DNA from: Candidatus Kerfeldbacteria bacterium
Lineage (GTDB): Bacteria > Patescibacteriota > Patescibacteriia > SBBC01 > CAIJZX01
NCBI GenBank assembly: GCA_903825245.1
Contig: CAIJZX010000037.1
Location: 1 to 51,907, forward strand
Length of the DNA stretch: 51,907 bases
Reading direction: 5' to 3'
A program made the position numbers and the translations under genes. Of the stretch, positions 6,651-13,242 are shown piece by piece (the first letter of the stretch is position 1; each line of letters begins with the position of its first letter). Under the pieces are notes generated by a model. The model was not told where the DNA came from and did no database searches. It was given only the letters and a program-made list of their open reading frames with translations.

Positions 6651-6977
6651 CTATTCCGGCTTCCACCAATACGACTCGGGAATAAAGAAATTGCCCTCAC
6701 GTTCCTCAATGTTTATCCCTTCTTCGCGAAGTTTCGCTGCTTGCGCCTCTTTCGGCGTGGTCATATTTTCAATGGAAATCATGCCGTCTTTATTGACGAC
6801 GCGGTGCCAGGGGACATTGGTGGTCGGTTTTAGGGTTCGCAACGCCCAACCAACCACCTGAGAAGCGCGCGGACTGCCGATGAGTGTAGCGATTTGGCCG
6901 TACGAAGCAACTTTGCCTTTCGGGATTTTCCGAACGGCACCGTAGATCTTGAAGTACAAGTTCTGTCCTCTTGGCAT
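6651..6977 (-). CDS. Alkyltransferase-like protein (ATL; MGMT fold without the active Cys)
   Basis: 108 aa, matching the C-terminal domain of O6-alkylguanine-DNA alkyltransferase. The active-site PCHRV of true alkyltransferases reads PWHRV here (about residues 56-60), so it cannot accept an alkyl group. The helix-turn-helix KVASYGQIATLIGSPRASQVV is intact. ATL proteins bind alkylated DNA and hand it to nucleotide excision repair. It is followed closely downstream by the ABC transporter gene and preceded by the zincin gene (3-nt gap), so it is likely part of one minus-strand operon with mscL. Confidence 0.88.
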   Translation of the reverse strand: MPRGQNLYFKIYGAVRKIPKGKVASYGQIATLIGSPRASQVVGWALRTLKPTTNVPWHRVVNKDGMISIENMTTPKEAQAAKLREEGINIEEREGNFFIPESYWWKPE

Positions 6978-6979
6978 TC

Positions 6980-7387
6980 TTATGCAGTTCGTGATTTACG
7001 GTTGCGTTCCCAAGTCCGCACCTTCACCTCATCAAATCCGAAGTAGTGGCCAATCTCATGGTGGACGACCTCAATGGTTAATTTCTTGATTTTCTCCGGA
7101 TCGTCGCCAACGGAGGCTTCGATGGAGCGTTGAAAAATCGTAATCTTATCGGGCAGGACGCCGGTGTATCCTTGTCCGCGTTTCGTGAGCGGAATACCGG
7201 AATAGAGCCCGAGCAAATTAGTGAGCTGAGTATCGTTGACGACGAAGGCGACGTTTTCAATGCGACGGCGAATATGCGCCGGCACCATATCAATTGCCTC
7301 GGTGATGTACGCTTCGAATTGCGCGGACTCGGTTGGCAAGATGATGGTGCTAGATATCGCTCGTGCAATGCGGACAGCGCGTCGCAT
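6980..7387 (-). CDS. Zincin-like metallopeptidase family protein (PF06262-like)
   Basis: Up to 135 aa. The HExxH-type zinc site is HHEIGHYFGFDE near the C-terminus, preceded by ITIFQRSIEA, typical of this short zincin family. Function is unknown; proteins of this family are small and soluble. The track start (ATG 7387) makes the gene overlap mscL by 38 nt. The family normally begins close to the segment FEAYITEAIDMVP, so a TTG at 7339 (LPTESAQF) that avoids the overlap is a serious alternative. The C-terminal KVRTWERNRKSRTA is a short basic tail. Confidence 0.75.
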   Translation of the reverse strand: MRRAVRIARAISSTIILPTESAQFEAYITEAIDMVPAHIRRRIENVAFVVNDTQLTNLLGLYSGIPLTKRGQGYTGVLPDKITIFQRSIEASVGDDPEKIKKLTIEVVHHEIGHYFGFDEVKVRTWERNRKSRTA

Positions 7388-7748
7388 CTTTACTGATCGA
7401 CATTTTGCATCGCGGACACTCTTTGGTAGTCGTCGGTGCTATGACTGGTTTGTGTAATGTGTTGACGATTTTCACCATCATGAAAATAACCAAAGCAACG
7501 ATGAGAAAATCAATTGTGTTTTGAATAAACTTCCCGTAGGTCAGGAGAACCGGTGCGGCGTCGGTGCCGCCAATTTTGACATTGAGTCCGCTCAAGTCAA
7601 CACCACCGGTAACGATACTGATGACCGGGGTAATGATATCGGACACAAGTGAGCTGACGATTTTACCGAAAGCGCCGCCGATGATAACGCCGACCGCTAA
7701 GTCCATGACATTGCCACGGAGGATGAAGGTTTTGAATTCTTTGAACAT
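7350..7748 (-). CDS. mscL: Large-conductance mechanosensitive channel MscL with zinc-ribbon tail
   Basis: The track begins at 7772, but the conserved start MFKEFKTFILRGNVMDLAVG places the ATG at 7748 (132 aa). Two transmembrane helices are visible: VGVIIGGAFGKIVSSLVSDI with its Gly/Ala-rich pore lining, and FLIVALVIFMMVKIVN. MscL opens under membrane tension to release solutes. After the second helix, a tail carries CPRC and CPHC, a zinc ribbon that replaces the usual C-terminal helical bundle. The tail overlaps the annotated start of the zincin gene. Confidence 0.92.
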   Translation of the reverse strand: MFKEFKTFILRGNVMDLAVGVIIGGAFGKIVSSLVSDIITPVISIVTGGVDLSGLNVKIGGTDAAPVLLTYGKFIQNTIDFLIVALVIFMMVKIVNTLHKPVIAPTTTKECPRCKMSISKDATRCPHCTSDI

Positions 7749-7784
7749 AGAAGAATGGTGAATAATGAACATGGGTAGTATATC

Positions 7785-7816
7785 AAAAAACAGGCGCTTC
7801 CGGGGAAGGCCTGTTT
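7785..7816 (-). terminator. Terminator downstream of the 7852 gene
   Basis: Minus-strand stem AACAGGC-CTTCC / GGAAG-C-GCCTGTT, with one bulged C, followed by TTTTTT. Confidence 0.75.
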
Positions 7817-7851
7817 ATGGGTGATTGGACTTGAGTGACTGACGAACGACG

Positions 7852-8424
7852 TTAGTGCGCAAGGTCGGATGGCAATCGTAGCCAGTCGTTCTTGTAGCAG
7901 AGATCGATCACACCTTCTTCACGTGTCCACCAATCTTTTGCGTTTCTGGTCCAAGATTGAGCGGAGAATATATCGTACTCAATTGTCTCTAAACCAAGTG
8001 GTGCGATAGTTACTATCCCGATCGATGAACAGGCATAGTCATTACGTGCTTCGAGTGCAGGGTGAGTAACGATAATGGCTCGTTGCCAGCTATGTGCTAC
8101 CATATATTCATGTGCCTGTCTGGCAACTTCGCCGGAGTCAAGATATTTTCCAGGGATATAATGTGTGGTAATGGCGTAAGTAGCAGAAATTTTTTGTAGC
8201 GCTGTGCCGATTTCGAATTGTGCAATCACCGGAATAGTAGAAAAGCGTTCTTCAATGAAGGATGCTAACTGTTGATTGCTCTTACCGGGAAGCACCTTTT
8301 CACCTTGTTGAACGTAACCAAAAGAAAAGGCAATAACGCAATCAGCGGTTTGTGGGTCTCCGTGTGCGTGATAGGTGTTTGACCGAGCCAACTTCTTTAA
8401 CTCGATGAGCTCAGCTTCAGTCAT
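7852..8424 (-). CDS. Hypothetical protein, possibly DUF218/YdcF-like (190 aa)
   Basis: The track extends this frame to 8769, through the end of the P-ATPase gene in another frame; that part is a shadow. The likely start is ATG 8424 (MTEAELIELKKLARSNT), 21 nt after the P-ATPase stop. Visible are ADCVIAFSFGYVQQGEK and QRAIIVTHPALEARNDYAC, which faintly recall the DUF218 fold, where a strand is followed by 'vtsp.h..Ra'. No signal peptide. Likely co-transcribed with the P-ATPase and ended by the 7785 terminator. Function unknown. Confidence 0.7.
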   Translation of the reverse strand: MTEAELIELKKLARSNTYHAHGDPQTADCVIAFSFGYVQQGEKVLPGKSNQQLASFIEERFSTIPVIAQFEIGTALQKISATYAITTHYIPGKYLDSGEVARQAHEYMVAHSWQRAIIVTHPALEARNDYACSSIGIVTIAPLGLETIEYDIFSAQSWTRNAKDWWTREEGVIDLCYKNDWLRLPSDLAH

Positions 8425-8444
8425 ACATTTCTTAATACCATGAA

Positions 8445-11018
8445 TTAATCGAAACCGTATTTTCGGACGAAAATATTTTTGACGAATTGCGTGAGGACGA
8501 GGTAGGCAATAGCCATGGCCGAGACAATGAGGAAGAACAACGGTGGGAGCGGTACGAATTTGAAGAAGGTGCCGATCGGGGTGTAGGGGAGAATACAGCC
8601 AAGCGCCACAATGCCGAATGTCGAGAGAAATAATGTTCGGCTCGGACGGCTTTCGAGGAAGGGAATTTTTTGGGTGCGGATGATGTAAATGACGAACGTT
8701 TGGGTGAGCAACGATTCGACAAACCAACCGGTGCGGAAGAGTGCCGGGGAAGCGTGAAAGACAAACCACATTACTCCAAAGGTCATAAAGTCAAAAATCG
8801 AACTGACCGGTCCGATCGCGAAAATAAAACGCTTGATGAAGGTAATATTCCACGGTCGCGGTTTTTGCAGGTAGTCTGCATCGACACTATCGGACGGAAT
8901 GGTGACCTGCGACAAGTCGTACAAGAAGTTATTTAACAGTATTTGCGTCGGCAACATCGGTAAGAACGGCAAGAAGATGCTGGCACCGGTCATGCTCAAC
9001 ATATTGCCGAAATTCGAACTGGCGCCCATCTTAATGTACTTCAACGAATTAGCAAATGTCTTCCGACCTTCCGTCACGACGTTGCTGAGCACTAACAAAC
9101 TTTTTTCCAGCAAAATAATATCAGCATTTTCCTTAGCAATGTCGACAGCGTTATCAACTGACAATCCGACGTCAGCGGCTTTGAGTGCCGGGGCGTCATT
9201 AATGCCGTCGCCCATGTAGCCGACGATGTGGCCGGCCCGTTGGAGCGCTTTAATGAGCCGCTCTTTTTGAATCGGCGTGACACGTGCAAAGATGGTGGTG
9301 GTTTCCACTGCTTTTTGCAAACCTTCATCAGTCATGTGGTCGATATCTTGTCCGGTCAACATTGATGCGGTTGATAAACCGACATCATGGCCGATTTTTT
9401 CATTGACGAGCTCGTTATCTCCGGACAGTACTTTCAAGGTGATACCGAGTTGTTCTAGTTGCTTGATCGCTTGAATCGCGCTTTCCTTCGGCGGATCGAG
9501 AAAAGCCACGAACCCAGCGAAGATCAAATCATGTTCATCCGACGTCGTGTATGCTTCTTGCTGATTGGCCACATCACGATAAGCGATTGCCAAGACGCGA
9601 AAGCCTTGCCGCGAAAACGTTTCTTCCAGCTGCACGATTTTTGTTTCTTCGGTACCGGTGAAGGAGCGAACCGAGCCGCGATCGACGAATTGCGTGCTTC
9701 GCTTAAACACTTCTTCCGGAGCGCCCTTGGTGATGAGGCGGTGCTGACCGCCAATATCAACGACGACGGATAACACTTTGCGCTGAAAATCGAAGGGAAT
9801 TTCGTCAACTTTTTTAATATCGGAAATATCAAGCTTGGTGGCATTCAGCACAGCTTTTTCTAGCACATTGTTCATGCCGGTTTGGAAGGCGCTCGTCAGG
9901 TACGCGTCCTTAAGAATTTGTTCATCTTCACGACCTTCAACGTCGCAGTGTTTAACGAGCGTCACTTGGTCGAGCGTCAATGTCCCAGTTTTATCGGTGC
10001 ACAAAACATCCATGGCGCCGAAATTTTGGATAGCATCAAGGCGTTTGATGATTACTTTTTTCTTGGACATGGCCAATGCGCCCTTCGATAAGTTGACCGT
10101 AACGATCATCGGCAACATTTCCGGAGCGAGGCCGACCGCTACGGCAACTGCAAACAAGAGCGCCTCTAAGGCATTGTGTTTAAAGACGGCATTGACGACG
10201 AAAATGAACACCGCGAGCACGGTAATTAATCGGATCATCAACAAGGTAAACGATTTGATACCACGGTCAAAACTGGTGGCGGTTTCACCGGATAACAAGT
10301 GTTGTGAGAGTTGTCCGAATTGTGTTTGTTTACCGGTGGCTACTACCAAACCGATAGCGGTACCACTGACCACGCTGCCGCCCATGCAAGCGATGTTTGG
10401 CAAATCGAAAACCGAGTCCTTCGCCTCGGCCTGGTGGTCGGGCCATTTTTCCGTCGGGAATGATTCGCCGTTCAGTGCCGACTGGGCAATGAAAAGATCT
10501 TTGCTACTGATAATGCGCACATCAGCTGGAATCATATCGCCAGCCGCTAGTTCAATAATATCGCCCGGCACGATGTCACGAAGCTGGAGATCGATCGGAC
10601 CGCTGTGACGGATAACACGGCAGGTAATTCGAACCATGGCTTGGAGTTTATCGGCGTTGTTTTGTGCGCGGTGTTCCTGAACGTACGACAAGACGACACT
10701 CAAGACCGCCATAGCGATGATAATGATGGCGCTAATTTTATCGCTAAAGAAATAGGAAACCGCAGCTAGTACGAACAGCAGGAGCACTAATGGACTGGCG
10801 AACCGTTTTGCGAGATCGCGCAGCATTCCGACACGTTCTTTACTGGCTACTTCGTTCGGACCATATTGGACCAATCGTTGCTGAACATCGTCGACGGTCA
10901 GTCCAGTGTGTGATGTTTTGAGTTGCAGTAAGGCCGCAGGAGCAGGCAGGTTGTTGATCGATCGCAGGAGATCATCATTCGTGTGATGGGTCTGGTGTGG
11001 TGTTGTAGGAGTGGGCAT
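8445..11018 (-). CDS. P-type ATPase, magnesium-transporter (MgtA/MgtB) type
   Basis: 857 aa, full length for P3B ATPases. Seen in order: N-terminal cation-ATPase segment GLTVDDVQQRLVQYGPNEV, actuator ALNGESFPTEK (about 181-191), the ion-site helix VGLAPEMLPMIV (about 295-306) as in MgtA, phosphorylation site CTDKTGTLT (Asp about 342), nucleotide-binding KGAPEEV, hinge GYMGDGINDAPALKAADVG, and further C-terminal membrane helices. It probably imports Mg2+ using ATP. No protein-coding Mg sensor is adjacent. Divergent from the 11173 cassette. Confidence 0.9.
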   Translation of the reverse strand: MPTPTTPHQTHHTNDDLLRSINNLPAPAALLQLKTSHTGLTVDDVQQRLVQYGPNEVASKERVGMLRDLAKRFASPLVLLLFVLAAVSYFFSDKISAIIIIAMAVLSVVLSYVQEHRAQNNADKLQAMVRITCRVIRHSGPIDLQLRDIVPGDIIELAAGDMIPADVRIISSKDLFIAQSALNGESFPTEKWPDHQAEAKDSVFDLPNIACMGGSVVSGTAIGLVVATGKQTQFGQLSQHLLSGETATSFDRGIKSFTLLMIRLITVLAVFIFVVNAVFKHNALEALLFAVAVAVGLAPEMLPMIVTVNLSKGALAMSKKKVIIKRLDAIQNFGAMDVLCTDKTGTLTLDQVTLVKHCDVEGREDEQILKDAYLTSAFQTGMNNVLEKAVLNATKLDISDIKKVDEIPFDFQRKVLSVVVDIGGQHRLITKGAPEEVFKRSTQFVDRGSVRSFTGTEETKIVQLEETFSRQGFRVLAIAYRDVANQQEAYTTSDEHDLIFAGFVAFLDPPKESAIQAIKQLEQLGITLKVLSGDNELVNEKIGHDVGLSTASMLTGQDIDHMTDEGLQKAVETTTIFARVTPIQKERLIKALQRAGHIVGYMGDGINDAPALKAADVGLSVDNAVDIAKENADIILLEKSLLVLSNVVTEGRKTFANSLKYIKMGASSNFGNMLSMTGASIFLPFLPMLPTQILLNNFLYDLSQVTIPSDSVDADYLQKPRPWNITFIKRFIFAIGPVSSIFDFMTFGVMWFVFHASPALFRTGWFVESLLTQTFVIYIIRTQKIPFLESRPSRTLFLSTFGIVALGCILPYTPIGTFFKFVPLPPLFFLIVSAMAIAYLVLTQFVKNIFVRKYGFD

Positions 11019-11062
11019 ATCGGCAAAGTAAGTCCTTTCGTTATATGTAGTATATCATGATC

Positions 11063-11090
11063 TTGACATTTGGTCGGTACATGATAGTGT
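11063..11090 (+). promoter_or_regulatory. Promoter for the 11173-11819 cassette
   Basis: TTGACA (11063-11068), 16-nt spacer, TAGTGT (11085-11090), preceded by TGA as an extended -10. The leader to the first ATG is about 75 nt. Confidence 0.6.
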
Positions 11091-11172
11091 GTCGCCAGAA
11101 GTACCTTTCATGACTGACGGCATGTTCACATTTGCCTAGTCGCTGAACGACAGTCATTGCCCCGAGGGTCGC

Positions 11173-11436
11173 ATGGCGCATACGAAACCCCGACGAAATC
11201 ACTCGGCCTATCGCTGTGAAGCGTGTGGCGGACGATTTCATCACGGTCAAACCATCGATGTAGGTATCAAAGGAAGTGGTCGCAAACGCCGGATTCATAA
11301 GATCGCCGCTTGTATAAAGATCTGGACCAAAGTGGGACCCGAGCGGATGTTGAAATGGATCGAGCTTCGGCAACTATTGCCGACCTCACGGCAACAGCCA
11401 GTATTTTTCCAGGAGGGACAATGCAAACAAGCATAG
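11173..11436 (+). CDS. Small Cys/His protein (87 aa), possible zinc-binding
   Basis: No named family recognised. The protein begins MAHTKPRRNHSAYRCEACGG. It has CEAC, FHHG and RRIHKIAAC, which could hold a zinc ion, and is Arg/Lys-rich, hinting at nucleic-acid binding. GAGGG lies about 5 nt upstream of the ATG. Its end overlaps the start of the 132-aa gene by 16 nt, and both sit between a plus-strand promoter and terminator. The opposing 110-aa ORF (11041-11373) has no signals and is treated as a shadow. Confidence 0.55.
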   Translation: MAHTKPRRNHSAYRCEACGGRFHHGQTIDVGIKGSGRKRRIHKIAACIKIWTKVGPERMLKWIELRQLLPTSRQQPVFFQEGQCKQA

Positions 11437-11819
11437 CTGTTGATGTACACTATCGCCCGGGTATCGGCGCGAGCAGACTCGATCAATCAGTTCTTCACCA
11501 TCTGCACGCACGTTTGGTTGTAGGGATACAGCACTTGCTCGACAGTGCGAATGTCGGTGGCTTCATACCGAACGTGACAATCGCGGAGGCGCTCAATGGA
11601 GAGTGCAAGTCGTACGAAATCGTGGCACGCATCTCGCTGGAGCCGTCTATCGCTTCAGTAGACTTTGCCAGGCAGTGTGCTGACAAGGTCTGTGCCATTG
11701 TCCGTGACAATCTCACGGGGCATTCCAATCAGGTAACCATTCCTGAGCCGGACACGAAAGCCGTCTACGATCCACACGATCTTGAGGAGCAATTCGGACA
11801 GTCTCCGCCGTCCCACTAA
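11421..11819 (+). CDS. Orphan protein (132 aa) with consensus Shine-Dalgarno
   Basis: The track begins at 11310, but AGGAGGGACA immediately before ATG 11421 fixes the start (MQTSIAVDVHYRPGIGASR). No known domain. The sequence contains LHHLHARLVVGIQHLL and CKSYEIVARISLEPS, consistent with a small alpha/beta protein, and ends with an acidic tail DPHDLEEQFGQSPPSH. It is the second gene of a cassette with the Cys/His protein and is followed 32 nt later by a strong terminator. No signal peptide. Confidence 0.65.
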   Translation: MQTSIAVDVHYRPGIGASRLDQSVLHHLHARLVVGIQHLLDSANVGGFIPNVTIAEALNGECKSYEIVARISLEPSIASVDFARQCADKVCAIVRDNLTGHSNQVTIPEPDTKAVYDPHDLEEQFGQSPPSH

Positions 11820-11851
11820 GCTACTTGGGTGATACACAAACCAACCCTAAC

Positions 11852-11879
11852 ACCACCGAAACGTTCACGGTGGTTTTTT
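11852..11879 (+). terminator. Terminator of the 11173-11819 cassette
   Basis: Stem ACCACCG, loop AAACGTTCA, stem CGGTGGT, then TTTTTCTTTTT. The same T5-6/C/T tail style recurs in other cassettes here. Confidence 0.8.
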
Positions 11880-11900
11880 CTTTTTCGGTGGAATTCGGAA

Positions 11901-12039
11901 TCTCCCGCTCCCAAAGCAGGCGCGCTTCCGGGGCGCCGCCTGTTCCTTCGAAACATGGCGTCGTCCGTCTCGATCGTCGGAAGCAAAGCAGTTTGCTTCC
12001 TGACCGTTACACGGTCACGATCTCGACCCAACTGCGCCA
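11901..12039 (-). pseudogene. tRNA-Pro-like copy interrupted in the D loop by element B
   Basis: On the minus strand TGGCGCAGTTGG matches the D arm of the neighbouring tRNA-Pro. Then comes RNA element B, then GCGCGCCTGCTTTGGGAGC, which matches the rest of the D arm and the anticodon arm (anticodon TGG retained). The acceptor and T arms are degenerate. It cannot be a normal tRNA. Confidence 0.65.
11926..12028 (-). ncRNA. Conserved structured RNA element, copy B
   Basis: 103 nt on the minus strand, aligning with copies A and C. Hairpins: GACCG-TGTA-ACGGTC-type first stem; 9-bp GGAAGCAAA-CTGC-TTTGCTTCC (11979-12000), same CTGC loop as A and C but a different stem sequence; and GTTTC-GAA-GGAAC. 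GATCGT...ACGATC closes the first two hairpins. The block CATGTTTCGAAGGAACAG is identical to copy A apart from its first context base. Confidence 0.6.
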
Positions 12040-12057
12040 TTCATAAAATATCCACTG

Positions 12058-12130
12058 TCGGGGCGCCGAGACTCGAACTCGGGGCCTCCTGCTCCCAAAG
12101 CAGGCGCGCTACCAACTGCGCCACGCCCCG
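12058..12130 (-). tRNA. tRNA-Pro(UGG)
   Basis: Acceptor CGGGGCG/CGCCCCG with discriminator A, D arm GGCGCAGTTGGTAGCGC, anticodon arm CCTGC-TTTGGGA-GCAGG (anticodon TGG), T arm with GTTCGAG. CCA is not encoded. Flanks TATCCACTG and CAGTGGATA extend the acceptor stem with perfect complementarity. Confidence 0.94.
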
Positions 12131-12216
12131 ACAGTGGATACATGATTTGTCATTGTACTTGGTGCACCCGGAAAAAATATGGTAAGTACGGACGAAGCGT
12201 TTTCCTTAGCAGTTGG

Positions 12217-12289
12217 TGCGCCCGGAGGGAGTCGAACCCCCAACCTTCTGGTCCGAAGCCAGACACTCTATCCATTGAGCTACGGGCGC
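12217..12289 (-). tRNA. tRNA-Arg(UCG)
   Basis: Acceptor GCGCCCG/CGGGCGC with discriminator A, D arm AGCTCAATGGATAGAGT, anticodon arm TCTGG-CTTCGGA-CCAGA (anticodon TCG), T arm GGGGG-TTCGACT-CCCTC. CCA is not encoded. The flanks TTAGCAGTTGGT and ACCAACTGCTAA make a 19-bp perfect helix with the acceptor stem. Upstream of tRNA-Pro in the same probable transcript. Confidence 0.95.
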
Positions 12290-12318
12290 ACCAACTGCTA
12301 ACGAGTATTGTCACCCCC

Positions 12319-12408
12319 AGTCCCGGGCGTCGCTGTACCTATGATACATCGCGCCGCCCGTCTCGTCCCGCGAAAACTGAAGCAGTTCAGTTTTCTTGTA
12401 GACTCAAC
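12319..12408 (-). ncRNA. Conserved structured RNA element, copy C
   Basis: 90 nt on the minus strand, GTTGAGTC at the start as in copy A and GGGACT at the end. Hairpins: 10-bp GAAAACTGAA-CTGC-TTCAGTTTTC (12372-12395) and GTATC-ATA-GGTAC (12335-12347). The latter carries a compensated T-A to A-T change relative to GTTTC-GAA-GGAAC in A and B. GGGCG/CGCCC closes the 3' hairpin. The small first hairpin is missing. It sits in the leader of tRNA-Arg(UCG). Confidence 0.6.
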
Positions 12409-12484
12409 TCTTCCGGTTCGTAGTCAGACAAATTTTCATTGGGCGGAGTTTATCCCGTCATCTGACGAGAGGCGCATGTGACGC
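12409..12484 (-). other. tRNA-Arg-like leader fragment upstream of tRNA-Arg(UCG)
   Basis: On the minus strand the leader has TCTCGTC-AGAT-GACGGGATA (12451-12470), matching the tRNA-Gly leader except in the 4-nt loop. It then has TGTCTGACTACGAACCGGAA, which resembles the anticodon arm of the downstream tRNA-Arg(UCG) (TGTCTGGCTTCGGACCAGAA) with an ACG-type loop. Element C follows where a T arm would be. Confidence 0.5.
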
Positions 12485-12490
12485 GGAGCT

Positions 12491-12519
12491 AAGGTACCAC
12501 ACTCTTGGGAGATGTTCAA
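12491..12519 (-). promoter_or_regulatory. Promoter of the tRNA-Arg(UCG)/tRNA-Pro locus
   Basis: Minus strand TTGAAC (12514-12519), 17-nt spacer, TACCTT (12491-12496). Predicted start near 12484, at the beginning of the structured leader. Confidence 0.5.
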
Positions 12520-12527
12520 GGCGTTCC

Positions 12528-12556
12528 TTGCTGATGCATGGGACTGGTACTATACT
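12528..12556 (+). promoter_or_regulatory. Promoter of the PAS-domain gene
   Basis: TTGCTG (12528-12533), 17-nt spacer, TATACT (12551-12556). It is divergent from the tRNA promoter nearby. Confidence 0.6.
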
Positions 12557-12590
12557 ATATATTGTGGGTTGATATTGACTAAACAAACGT

Positions 12591-13193
12591 ATGAATTCGA
12601 TTATCCAACTCGTTGCCTCCGCCATCATTGCGATTATTATTGTGGTCATCGTTATGCGCCAGACTAAACGCGCAGAAACAAAAATGTCCGACTCGATTGG
12701 TGAATTAAAGACTTCGCTCAAGCAGGTAACATCGATTCTTCATGAGTACCGAAAATTTCGTACGGCCTTTGATAGTTCGTATGACGCCATGGTTATTGCC
12801 GATATTAACGGTACAGTCCTTTTCATCAATAGCAGTGTTACCAGAATTACCGGTTTTAGCCGAGCGGAAGCAATCGGTACCAAGGCGGGTAAATTGTGGG
12901 GAGGTTTAATGGGTACGAAATACTATGAACGTCTTTGGAAGCAGGTGAAGAGTGATAAACAACCGTTGGTGACTCGGATCGTAAACAAGCGGAAAAATGG
13001 CGAGCGATATTTAGCCGATGTTACCATCACGCCGATTCTCGACGATAATGGAAAAAAAGTAGAACATTTCATTGCTGTTGAACGGGATCTTGGGATGCCG
13101 CCGGTTGGTGCTATCGCTGCGCTGAATGCCGGTGGAATAGTGAAGGCACTCTACCTACCAGAAAAAAGTAAGCGAGTTGCTCGTAAGGTGTAA
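12591..13193 (+). CDS. Membrane-anchored single PAS-domain protein
   Basis: 200 aa. An N-terminal membrane helix IIQLVASAIIAIIIVVIVM (residues 3-21) is followed by a short coiled segment and a PAS domain (about 60-165): FDSSYDAMVIADINGTVLFI, NSSVTRITGFSRAEAIG and a PAC-like VTITPILDDNGKKVEHFIAV. No kinase, GGDEF or other output domain follows, only a basic tail ending KSKRVARKV. It may act by binding a partner. Own promoter upstream and terminator downstream, so it is a single-gene unit. Ligand unknown. Confidence 0.85.
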   Translation: MNSIIQLVASAIIAIIIVVIVMRQTKRAETKMSDSIGELKTSLKQVTSILHEYRKFRTAFDSSYDAMVIADINGTVLFINSSVTRITGFSRAEAIGTKAGKLWGGLMGTKYYERLWKQVKSDKQPLVTRIVNKRKNGERYLADVTITPILDDNGKKVEHFIAVERDLGMPPVGAIAALNAGGIVKALYLPEKSKRVARKV

Positions 13194-13203
13194 CCAGAAA
13201 ATA

Positions 13204-13238
13204 AACACCCGGCTTTCACCGGGTGTTGTTTTATTTTT
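13204..13238 (+). terminator. Terminator between the PAS gene and pilT (convergent)
   Basis: Stem AACACCCGG, loop CTTTCA, stem CCGGGTGTT, then GTTTTATTTTTT. On minus it also has an A/T-rich tail and may serve pilT. Confidence 0.8.
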
Positions 13239-13242
13239 TGTA

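Noticed and set aside
7852-8769. 305-aa form of the YdcF-like ORF
   Set aside because: The first 115 codons overlap the P-ATPase coding end in another frame; ATG 8424 gives a protein that begins just after the P-ATPase stop.
11041-11373. 110-aa minus ORF
   Set aside because: No Shine-Dalgarno or terminator on that strand; the plus strand has a promoter, two start sites with Shine-Dalgarno-like sequences and a terminator.
12142-12423. 93-aa and other plus ORFs across the tRNA-Arg/Pro locus
   Set aside because: They translate tRNA genes and structured leader DNA; no start signals.
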